The translations under genes and the position numbers were made by a program. A stretch of DNA of 6,669 nucleotides. Source: Pseudomonadota bacterium. Lineage in GTDB: Bacteria; Myxococcota_A; Polyangia; Polyangiales; Polyangiaceae. Shown one piece after another: positions 1 to 5,308 of the stretch. The first letter of the stretch is position 1. The number at the start of each line of letters is the position of its first letter. The notes under the pieces were generated by a model. That model searched no databases and was not told the origin of the DNA. It saw nothing but the letters and a program-made list of their open reading frames with translations. The DNA lies in NCBI GenBank assembly GCA_023411445.1, contig JAEYOT010000182.1, forward strand, positions 1-6,669, given 5' to 3'.

Positions 1-1
1 G

Positions 2-187
2 TCCGCGGCCAAGCGCGAGGGCGGCGGACGCATCTGCGTGTTCCAGCAGCAAAATCAGATGTACACGCCCGTCACGCGCGAGGGGCGAGGCTCGAGCCCG
101 CCGGCGCGCCCGCGCTCGGATCGACCCTCCACCAGCCCGGAGCCGCCGCGCGGCTCGGAGCGTCCGCCGCGGAGGGGCGGGACATGA
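2..187 (+). CDS. C-terminal end of a probable GGDEF-domain (diguanylate cyclase-like) protein, 5' truncated
   Basis: The frame is open from the window edge to a TGA at 185-187 and encodes 61 residues. The first part reads AAKREGGGRICVFQQQ. This resembles the last helix and strand of GGDEF domains, where an A-K-x-x-G-R-N-R-V type segment closes the fold. About 40 residues of Arg/Pro/Ser/Gly-rich, probably disordered tail follow. GGDEF proteins make cyclic di-GMP from two GTP, but the catalytic GG(D/E)EF motif would lie upstream of the window, so activity cannot be judged. The stop codon overlaps the next start codon (ATGA at 184-187), which implies co-transcription and coupled translation with the response regulator. 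The family call rests on a short motif only. Another nucleotide-cyclase-like or unrelated C-terminus remains possible. Confidence 0.55.
   Translation, partial: SAAKREGGGRICVFQQQNQMYTPVTREGRGSSPPARPRSDRPSTSPEPPRGSERPPRRGGT
171..187 (+). promoter_or_regulatory. Shine-Dalgarno and ATGA stop/start overlap of the response regulator gene
   Basis: A perfect GGAGG lies at 171-175, inside the end of the upstream gene. It sits eight bases before the ATG at 184, which in turn overlaps the upstream TGA at 185-187. This ideal spacing fixes the start of the response regulator at 184 rather than at an internal GTG and indicates translational coupling. Confidence 0.75.
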
Positions 188-1647
188 GCTTGTCGGCGTC
201 GCGCTCGGGGGAGCTCGCGGCGGTTAGGCTCGACGTGGTGCCGCCGAAGGTGCTGGTGGTCGACGCCGAGCCGACCCTACGCCGAAGCCTATCGCGCCTG
301 CTGCAGAGCCGTGGTTGCAACGTGCTCACGGCGGACGACGGCGCGCAGGCCATCACGCTCCTGGAGCGAGAGCACGTGGACGTGGCGCTGGTGGACCTGA
401 TGATGCCGAGGGTGGGAGGGCTCGAGCTGCTCGAGCACGTCCGCAGCAAGCACGACGGCATCGAGGTCGTGATGATGACCGCATTCGGTGACGTGGAGAC
501 CGCCGTGAAGGCGGTGCGGGCCGGCGCTTATCACTTCCTCACCAAGCCGTTCCGCTCGAACGACGAGGTCGTGCTGACGGTGACCAAGGCGGCCGAGCGC
601 CGCCGCTTGGTGGATCGCGCCGCAGCGCTGGAAGAGCGGCTGCTGCAGATCGAGAAATTTGGCGAGCTGATCGGCAACTCGCCCAGCATGCAGGAGGTTT
701 ACCGGCTCGCGGTCGGCGTCGCGCCCACCTCCTCCACCGTGCTCATCTTGGGGGAGTCCGGCACCGGTAAGGAGCTCACGGCGCGCGCCATCCACCAGCA
801 CTCGCCGCGCATGGCGCAGGCCTTCGTGGCCGTGAACTGCTCGGCCATCCCGGTGGACTTGGTGGAGAGCGAGCTGTTCGGGCACGTGCGCGGCGCCTTC
901 ACGGGCGCCACCGCCACCCGTGCCGGCCTGTTCGAGACCGCCGACGGCGGCACGCTGTTCTTGGACGAGGTTGGTGATTTGCCGCCGCTCGCCCAAGTCA
1001 AGCTGCTGCGCGCGCTCCAAGAAGGCGAGGTGAAGCGCGTCGGCTCCAACGAGACGAAGACGGTGGACGTGCGCGTGGTAGCGGCCACCAACGTGGACCT
1101 GACGAGCCGCATCGCAGCCGGCAAGTTTCGCGAGGACTTGTACTATCGCCTCAACGTCGTGCCCATCAACTTGCCGCCCCTGCGCGAGCGGCGTGAGGAC
1201 ATCCCGCTCTTGGCGCATCACTTCTTGAAGAAGTACGCTACGCGCAAGGCCAGCCCCGTGACCAAGATCTCCAGCGAGGCCATGCGCTTGCTGCAGGCCC
1301 AGCCGTGGAAGGGCAACGTGCGCGAGCTGGAGAACGCCATCGAGCACGCCATCGTGTTCTGTAAGGACGACACGCTGATGCCAGGGGATCTGCCGTTCGC
1401 CCGCGGTCGCAACGGCACGTACGCGGAGTCCGGGAACTCGCCCGTGCTGATGCTGGAGGGGCTCGATCTGCCGTACCGTGACGCCAAAGAGCAAGCCCTG
1501 AATGCCTTCGAGCACGCCTATTTTTCGGCGCTCTTGCAGCAGACGGGCGGCAACGTGTCCGAGGCAGCGCGCAAAGCCGGGCTGGACCGTTCGAATTTCA
1601 GGCGCGCGGTCAAGCGGGCGGGGTTAAAAACCCGGGACGACGACTGA
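184..1647 (+). CDS. Sigma-54-dependent NtrC-family response regulator (receiver, AAA+, Fis-type HTH)
   Basis: The 487-residue product has the usual NtrC-family length and order. The receiver (about 21-135) has phospho-acceptor D71 in VDLMMP, T99 and K121. Its acidic pocket reads VVDAEP, so the second acidic position is Ala28. The central AAA+ domain (about 160-395) has Walker A GESGTGKE (190-197), the sigma-54 contact loop GAFTGA (237-242), Walker B GGTLFLDE (255-262), sensor I VAATN, candidate arginine fingers around 316-322 and a sensor II segment WKGNVREL, where WPGN is usual. The C-terminus (about 440-482) is a Fis-type helix-turn-helix ([19 protein letters not shown]). The protein should bind upstream activating sites and use ATP hydrolysis to open sigma-54 RNA polymerase promoters in response to a sensor kinase; no kinase gene is visible here. 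The start at 184 is set by a GGAGG eight bases upstream. The downstream TolC-family gene begins four bases after the stop, so both are probably made from one mRNA. Class is certain; target genes and signal are unknown. Confidence 0.95.
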   Translation: MSLSASRSGELAAVRLDVVPPKVLVVDAEPTLRRSLSRLLQSRGCNVLTADDGAQAITLLEREHVDVALVDLMMPRVGGLELLEHVRSKHDGIEVVMMTAFGDVETAVKAVRAGAYHFLTKPFRSNDEVVLTVTKAAERRRLVDRAAALEERLLQIEKFGELIGNSPSMQEVYRLAVGVAPTSSTVLILGESGTGKELTARAIHQHSPRMAQAFVAVNCSAIPVDLVESELFGHVRGAFTGATATRAGLFETADGGTLFLDEVGDLPPLAQVKLLRALQEGEVKRVGSNETKTVDVRVVAATNVDLTSRIAAGKFREDLYYRLNVVPINLPPLRERREDIPLLAHHFLKKYATRKASPVTKISSEAMRLLQAQPWKGNVRELENAIEHAIVFCKDDTLMPGDLPFARGRNGTYAESGNSPVLMLEGLDLPYRDAKEQALNAFEHAYFSALLQQTGGNVSEAARKAGLDRSNFRRAVKRAGLKTRDDD

Positions 1648-1651
1648 GACG

Positions 1652-3145
1652 ATGTCCCCCAAGCTTGCTATCCGGCGGTGCTCCCGGCTGTGGGGCGCCT
1701 CCGCGCTGCTACTCGCCCTTGCCAACACCGCCTACGCGCAGGTGCCCGCGGCCAGCGAAGCGCCCGCGAGCGACGCGGACGCTGCCACCGCGAGCCAGCC
1801 CGCGGAGGACGCCGCGCCCACGAGCGACCTGACGGATCTGGAGCGTCCGCGCCCGCTGCCGTCTTCGGCGCGCAGCGGCTACACGCTCGAGCGCTGCATT
1901 CAGCTCACCTTGCGTAACTACCCGCGCATTCACGAGGCGCGCGCGCGCTTGCAGCACCGCCGTGAGCAGCAGTTTCAATCTTGGACGCAGCCTTACAGCG
2001 AGTTCAACGTGACCGGCGGCTTGGCGCTCGCGCCGGAAGTGCGCGGCACGCCGCTCTACAGCCCCGACAGCGACGTCGCCATTAGCGACCACATGGGCTT
2101 GGGCTGGAGCATCGGCATCGAAGGCATCATCCCGCTCTGGACCTTCGGCAAAATCACCGGCTTGTGGGACGCCTCGGCTGCCGCCGTGCGCGTCGCCGAG
2201 CAGGACGTCGAGAAGGAAAAGAACGCGATCACGCTCGACGTGAGGCGCGCGTACTACGGCTTGCAGCTCGCGCGCGACGCGATCGCGCTGATGAAGAGCG
2301 CCGAATCCGAGATCGACAAGTACCTGCGGAGCTTGGAGAAGAAGGTCAAGGAGGGGGAAGGGGACGAGATCGAGCTGTACAAGCTCAAGATCCACCGCGC
2401 GGAGCTGAGCGCCCGGCACAGCGAGGCGCGCCAGAAAGAGGCGGTCGCCATGGCCGCCCTGCGCTTTTTGACGGGCGTGAAGGATGACTTGACGGTGCCG
2501 GAGCTGCCGCTCGTGCGAGTCCGTCACGCGCTCGGTCCGCTGGCGACGTACCTGAGCGCCGCCAGGCTCCATCGGCCGGAGATCAACATGGCGCGCGCGG
2601 GTCTGCAGGCGCGCGAGGCGCAGCTCCGCATCGAGCGCGCCAAGTATTTTCCGGACATCGGGCTGGGCTTGAGCGCGCGTTGGGCCAAAGCGCCCGGCAT
2701 CACGGATCAGCAGAACCCGTTCGTGGGCGATCGCGTCAACGCGCTTTCCTACGGCGCAGCGCTGGTGCTCCGCTACAAGGTGGATTTCCTGCCGCAGTCC
2801 GCGCGCGTCGCGCAGGCTCGTGCCCAGCTGGAGGAGCTGCGCGCCACGGAGCGCTACGCGCTCGGCGGCGTGGCCGTGGAGGTGGAGACGGCTTACCGCG
2901 AGGCGGAGGACGCCGGGCGACGCCTGGACGCGTACACGGAGGCCGCGAGCTACGCCAAGAAGTGGCTGATTTTGGTGCAGCAGGGCATCGACGTGGGCAC
3001 GAACGAAGAAGAAGACATCGTGGACCCCGCCAAGGAGTGGGCGCTGAAGCGCTTCGCGGTCATGTCGGCGACGTTCGACTACAACGTGGCGATCGGCAAG
3101 CTGGCGCAGGTAACGGGCTGGGAAGCCGTCACGGCCACGCCGTAA
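1652..3145 (+). CDS. TolC-family outer-membrane efflux protein
   Basis: The 497-residue product begins with a Sec signal peptide: a basic n-region, a hydrophobic ASALLLALA core and probable cleavage after AYA at residue 29. An Ala/Pro/acidic linker (30-75) follows. Two outer-membrane efflux repeats then start at about 77 (YTLERCIQLTLRNYP) and 296 (LATYLSAARLHRPEINMA). Each has long amphipathic helices separated by strand-like stretches (GWSIGIEGIIPLWTFG; ALSYGAALVLRYKVDF), as in trimeric TolC channels. Near the end, DVGTNEEEDIVDPAKEWA aligns with the E. coli TolC segment GTRTIVDVLDA; D455 and D458 match the two gate aspartates, and three extra glutamates precede them. The protein should span the outer membrane and periplasm and serve a type I secretion or RND-type pump. 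No pump or membrane-fusion gene is adjacent, so it may pair with a system encoded elsewhere. The start has no clear Shine-Dalgarno and is probably translated by coupling to the regulator ending four bases earlier. Confidence 0.92.
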   Translation: MSPKLAIRRCSRLWGASALLLALANTAYAQVPAASEAPASDADAATASQPAEDAAPTSDLTDLERPRPLPSSARSGYTLERCIQLTLRNYPRIHEARARLQHRREQQFQSWTQPYSEFNVTGGLALAPEVRGTPLYSPDSDVAISDHMGLGWSIGIEGIIPLWTFGKITGLWDASAAAVRVAEQDVEKEKNAITLDVRRAYYGLQLARDAIALMKSAESEIDKYLRSLEKKVKEGEGDEIELYKLKIHRAELSARHSEARQKEAVAMAALRFLTGVKDDLTVPELPLVRVRHALGPLATYLSAARLHRPEINMARAGLQAREAQLRIERAKYFPDIGLGLSARWAKAPGITDQQNPFVGDRVNALSYGAALVLRYKVDFLPQSARVAQARAQLEELRATERYALGGVAVEVETAYREAEDAGRRLDAYTEAASYAKKWLILVQQGIDVGTNEEEDIVDPAKEWALKRFAVMSATFDYNVAIGKLAQVTGWEAVTATP

Positions 3146-3149
3146 CGGC
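3125..3149. terminator. Hairpin on the TolC stop codon in the convergent junction
   Basis: GCCGTCACGGC (3125-3135) and GCCGTAACGGC (3139-3149) can pair over 11 positions with one mismatch around a 3-base loop (CAC). The right arm contains the TAA stop of the TolC-family gene. On the plus strand the stem is followed by TGCCTTTA, only a weak T-tract. It lies between two convergent genes whose stops are 19 bases apart, so it could act in both directions. The pairing is seen directly; the terminator role is inferred. Confidence 0.5.
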
Positions 3150-3164
3150 TGCCTTTACGCGCGC

Positions 3165-5042
3165 TCAGTCGTCATTCGATGCGGCGTCGTCGTCGGAGTC
3201 GTCCTCATCCGAGCCCGAATCCGAGGCGTCGTCCGTCAGATCGCTGAGATCGTCCAGGTCGTGATTCGCGGTGCGCGAAGCGAGCGTGGGAGTCGGCGGG
3301 GCTGCCGGCTCCGCCGACGGCGCCGAGCTCGGCCGCGCAGCGTCGTACTCGTCGAAGCGCTTCTCGATGCTGAGCAGCGCGTTGATGATCGAGTCGTTCG
3401 CCATCTGCAGCACGACCGGTAGCTGGCCCTTGAGCGCCTCGTAGTAGCGCTGCCGCTCGGTGGAGTGAATGATGGCCGGCGGATAGCCCGCGCGCATCAA
3501 GAGGGCATTCATGAGCAAGCGCGCCACCTTGCCTGAGTCGTTGGGGAACGGGAACACGCGCACCAAGTCGTAGTGCACGCGCGAAGCGATTCGAATCGGG
3601 CTCTTCAGCTTCTTCGGCTCCGGCCCGTTCAGCCAATCGATCACCTGGCGTACGCGGTAGGCGATCTTGTCCGGCGCCGCGTACTCGTGGAAGTACAAGC
3701 GGTGCTGCGGGATGTCCTTGCGGTACTTGACCGACTTCACGTCACCTTCATCCGGGTGGAGGATGACGTACAGCTTCTTGATCGTGTCGACCGTGATCGG
3801 GATGCGCTTGCGCTCGGCTAGCTCCCGCACGTACTCGATCGCTTGGCGGTGCCGCCGGATCTCCTCGCAGACGGGCTGCATGCCGTCCGGCACGGCGCCC
3901 GCCTGCGGATCCATCGCCGTCTTCAGCTCTTGGTAGGTGTAGACGACGCCCTCCAGCGCGCTGTCGTGATAGACCCACGACATATCGAAGCTCTCGCGGT
4001 ACTCGCGACGAAACTCCGGATCGGCGTTGTTCAAGCGAGCCAGGATCTTGGCGTAGCGCTCCTCGATCGGCAGGGTGGGGGCGATCGGCGGCGGCGGCGG
4101 CACGACGGGGCGTGCGGGCTCCGGCTCCGGCGGGATCTGACCCGGCTCCAGGGAGCGCACGCCGACCAGCTTCTGCTGACCGCTCGGCGTGTCTAGACGG
4201 CGAGTCGTGCCGGACTGATTCGGAATCGCGTCCGGACGATACACGCGTGCACCGGCTCCGCGGCTCAGATCACGCGCGGCGCGCTTGTTGGCCCGCGCCA
4301 CTTTGCCTTCCAGCGCGCGACGAGCGGCTTCTTTCTCGGCGCGGATGCGCTCGCGCTCGGCCTCTTTCGCCTTGCGATAGGCCTCACGCTCCGCCTCGCG
4401 TTTGGCGCGCTCTTCTTCCTTCTGCTTGCGCGCGGCCTCGCGCTCCGCCTCTTTCTCGGCGCGGATGCGCTCGCGCTCGGCTTCACGCTCGCGCTTGATG
4501 CGCTCACGCTCGGCGGCGCGCTCCTTCTCTTTCGCGATGCGGGCGGCTTCGCGCTCTTTTTGGATGCGGGCCTTCTCCGCTTCCTTCTCTTTCTTGAGCC
4601 GCGCGGCCTCGCGCTCTTTTTCCTTTTTTTCGCGCTCTTTTTCCTTGGCCTTGGCGGCGGCCTCGCGCTCTTTTTCCTTGGCCCTGGCGGCGGCCTCGCG
4701 CTCCTTCTCACGCTTGGCGGCTTCCTTGGCCTTGGCGGCGGCCTTCTTCTCCGCTTCACGCTGCTTCTGCAGTCGCGCCTTCTCGACGGCTTGCAGCTTC
4801 TTCAGCTTGGCCTTGTCGACGGCTTTGGCCTTCGGGGCGGCCTTGACCTTGGCTTTGGTCTTAGGGGCAGGCTTGGCCTTGCTCTTCTTGGCAGGGGCTT
4901 TGGCCGGCGCCGGACGCGCGCTCTTTTGCTTAGGCTTGGTCTTCGACTTCTGCGGCTTGGCCTGCGCCTTTCGCTTGGCAGGTTGGGCTTTGGAGCTCGT
5001 TTTGCCCTTTTTTGTCGGGCGCGTTTTGGATCGAAGCGACAT
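3165..5042 (-). CDS. Modular protein: basic N-terminus, long charged helix, degenerate Fic domain, acidic tail
   Basis: The 625-residue product has five regions. Residues 1-76 are Lys/Ala/Pro-rich, like histone H1 tails. Residues 77-255 are almost only K, E, R, A and Q with 11-residue repeats (AKEKEREAAAR), predicting a coiled coil or single rigid helix. Residues 256-325 are a hinge containing a PPPPP run. Residues 326-570 resemble a Fic domain: SWVYHDSALEG matches the inhibitory-helix region (Glu364), KYR (439-441) and VIDWLNG (467-473) are usual landmarks, and VHYDLVRVFPFPNDSGKVARLLMN aligns with the Fic core. The consensus HPFxDGNGRxxR is here FPFPNDSGKVAR (497-508), so the catalytic His and acidic metal ligand are gone and AMP transfer is unlikely. 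Residues 595-625 are mostly Asp, Ser and Glu. No signal peptide or membrane segment is visible, suggesting a cytoplasmic scaffold or nucleic-acid-associated protein; that role is inference. An in-frame GTG at 5093 would add 17 residues. It has a GAGG, but only three bases away, so ATG 5042 is preferred, although its own Shine-Dalgarno is weak. Confidence 0.85.
   Translation of the reverse strand: MSLRSKTRPTKKGKTSSKAQPAKRKAQAKPQKSKTKPKQKSARPAPAKAPAKKSKAKPAPKTKAKVKAAPKAKAVDKAKLKKLQAVEKARLQKQREAEKKAAAKAKEAAKREKEREAAARAKEKEREAAAKAKEKEREKKEKEREAARLKKEKEAEKARIQKEREAARIAKEKERAAERERIKREREAERERIRAEKEAEREAARKQKEEERAKREAEREAYRKAKEAERERIRAEKEAARRALEGKVARANKRAARDLSRGAGARVYRPDAIPNQSGTTRRLDTPSGQQKLVGVRSLEPGQIPPEPEPARPVVPPPPPIAPTLPIEERYAKILARLNNADPEFRREYRESFDMSWVYHDSALEGVVYTYQELKTAMDPQAGAVPDGMQPVCEEIRRHRQAIEYVRELAERKRIPITVDTIKKLYVILHPDEGDVKSVKYRKDIPQHRLYFHEYAAPDKIAYRVRQVIDWLNGPEPKKLKSPIRIASRVHYDLVRVFPFPNDSGKVARLLMNALLMRAGYPPAIIHSTERQRYYEALKGQLPVVLQMANDSIINALLSIEKRFDEYDAARPSSAPSAEPAAPPTPTLASRTANHDLDDLSDLTDDASDSGSDEDDSDDDAASNDD
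3519..3554 (-). other. Degenerate Fic active-site motif
   Basis: This stretch encodes residues 497-508, FPFPNDSGKVAR. Against the family consensus HPFx(D/E)GNGRxxR it changes His to Phe, Asp/Glu to Asn, Gly to Asp, Asn to Ser and the first Arg to Lys, while keeping P498, F499, G504 and R508. The flanking residues (HYDLVRV before, LLMNALLMRAGYPP after) are very like active Fic proteins, so the alignment is secure. Confidence 0.8.
4330..4481 (-). repeat. Perfect 32-bp direct repeat spaced by 120 bp (4330-4361 and 4450-4481)
   Basis: The same 32 bases occur at 4330-4361 and 4450-4481, exactly 40 codons apart. In both copies they encode residues around ERERIRAEKEA of the helix. Identity at silent positions points to a duplicated segment or gene conversion rather than convergent amino-acid bias alone. 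Confidence 0.75.
4596..4629 (-). promoter_or_regulatory. Candidate -1 ribosomal frameshift signal (A AAA AAG heptamer plus downstream stem)
   Basis: On the minus strand the heptamer A AAA AAG occupies 4629-4623 in the zero-frame phasing required for tandem -1 slippage; it is the E. coli dnaX slippery sequence. Six bases downstream, 4616-4596 can fold (GAGC with GCTC, plus inner GCG with CGC). An AAGGA lies roughly a dozen bases upstream. Slippage would replace everything after residue 140 with 39 Arg-rich codons ending at a TGA (4506-4504), giving a basic product of about 179 residues without the Fic domain. The elements are seen; use of the site is inferred and could be chance in a Lys-rich repeat. 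Confidence 0.3.
4630..4695 (-). repeat. Two tandem 33-bp copies, 32/33 identical
   Basis: The copies are 4630-4662 and 4663-4695 and differ at one position (t at 4651 against c at 4684). Each encodes one 11-residue helix repeat. A diverging third copy begins at 4696. The near-identity, including silent sites, suggests recent in-frame duplication in the helix region. Confidence 0.85.
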
Positions 5043-5130
5043 TTCCAGCCAAAAATGAGACGGACCCGCCCACCCGAGCTGCGCATCAGGCACAAACCTC
5101 TACGTATCCGGGCGCGCCAGCGGCCCTAGG

Positions 5131-5185
5131 TAGGTTGTGGGCGGCGGGACCGGTGTCCCTGGGCCATTAAGCCCTGCGCAACCTA
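5131..5185. repeat. Nested inverted repeats between map and the Fic-like gene
   Basis: TAGGTTG (5131-5137) pairs with CAACCTA (5179-5185). Inside are two small stem-loops, GGGAC/GTCCC (5146-5150/5155-5159) and GGGC/GCCC (5161-5164/5171-5174). The RNA could form a three-way junction on either strand. An alternative pairing of 5137-5146 with 5188-5197 (8 of 10) would exclude the outer stem. The outer arm overlaps the candidate -10 of the minus-strand promoter. It could be an operator, a leader structure or chance in GC-rich DNA; no known riboswitch or RNA family was recognised. Confidence 0.35.
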
Positions 5186-5209
5186 GTCGCCCGCCACTGA
5201 CAGAGTCAA
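5180..5209 (-). promoter_or_regulatory. Candidate promoter for the Fic-like gene
   Basis: Reading the minus strand, TTGACT (5209-5204, five of six to the -35 consensus) is followed after 18 bases by TAGGTT (5185-5180, which keeps the conserved T, A and final T of a -10). Transcription would begin near 5173 and give a leader of about 130 bases before the ATG at 5042. This would let the Fic-like gene be expressed independently of map. Confidence 0.35.
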
Positions 5210-5225
5210 GCCGGACATGAGCCGG

Positions 5226-5262
5226 GTCGGCCGCTCAGACTGAAATGGGCCTTTTGGCCGAC
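5226..5262. repeat. Inverted repeat GTCGGCC / GGCCGAC
   Basis: GTCGGCC (5226-5232) and GGCCGAC (5256-5262) are perfect 7-base inverted repeats with a 23-base loop. A shorter GGCC-TTTT-GGCC (5248-5259) overlaps the right arm. It lies downstream of map and upstream of the candidate Fic-like promoter and may belong to the map 3' end. No function is assigned. Confidence 0.3.
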
Positions 5263-5276
5263 TGCGTGCTTCGACA

Positions 5277-5308
5277 TGACTGACGGTGTCGCCCGCAACC
5301 CTCAGTCA
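5277..5308 (-). terminator. Hairpin overlapping the map stop codon
   Basis: On the minus strand TGACTGA, beginning with the map stop TGA (5308-5306), pairs with TCAGTCA (5283-5277). Inner pairing of GG with CC and GTTG with CGAC closes a 4-base loop. No T-tract follows, so intrinsic termination is uncertain; it may instead protect the map 3' end from nucleases. Confidence 0.35.

Larger units (their letters stand above)
4278..4814 (-). repeat. Low-complexity charged-helix coding region with 11-residue repeats
   Basis: This region encodes residues 77-255, nearly free of Gly and Pro and rich in alternating Glu and Lys/Arg. A strict 11-residue period is clear around 121-143 (AKEKEREAAAR, AKEKEREAAAK, AKEKEREKKEK) and looser elsewhere. 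Such composition fits a single alpha-helix or hendecad coiled coil; a fully extended helix of this length would be about 27 nm. At DNA level the region is full of near-repeats, which also creates long spurious open frames on the other strand. Confidence 0.75.

Noticed and set aside
289..1515. Long open frame on the minus strand opposite the response regulator
   Set aside because: It is a codon-bias shadow of a clear NtrC-family gene; the translation is His/Arg/Gln/Leu-rich and matches no family.
1621..1633. GGGTT-AAA-AACCC palindrome near the end of the response regulator gene
   Set aside because: It is a 5-bp stem with a 3-base loop inside coding sequence, with no T-tract and a gene starting a few bases later; probably chance.
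1709..2572. Long minus-strand open frame opposite the TolC-family gene
   Set aside because: It is antisense to a well-supported coding region and has a low-complexity Arg/Val/Ala composition typical of GC-rich shadow frames.
4265..4759. Minus-strand frame full of Arg/Pro/Lys
   Set aside because: It is the +1-shifted reading of the same charged-helix repeats and has no ribosome binding site.
4965..4990. TTGGCA...GGGCTTT resembling a sigma-54 promoter
   Set aside because: The GG and GC elements are 8 bases apart instead of the required 10, and it lies inside the Fic-like coding region.
5043..5093. GTG start at 5093 extending the Fic-like protein by 17 residues
   Set aside because: The GAGG before it is only three bases away, and the added residues (PDAQLGWAGPSHFW) differ in character from the basic N-terminus; it is kept as an alternative only.
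4402..5129. Plus-strand open frames rich in Ser/Arg or Leu/Phe/Gly that look like membrane proteins
   Set aside because: They are the reverse complement of K/E/R/A repeats; Leu, Phe and Ser appear only because AAG, GAA, GAG and GCG codons read that way on the other strand.
5131..5185. Possible tRNA or small tRNA-like RNA from the three-way fold
   Set aside because: There is no T-loop GTTCRA motif, no anticodon stem of correct size and no 7-bp acceptor stem.
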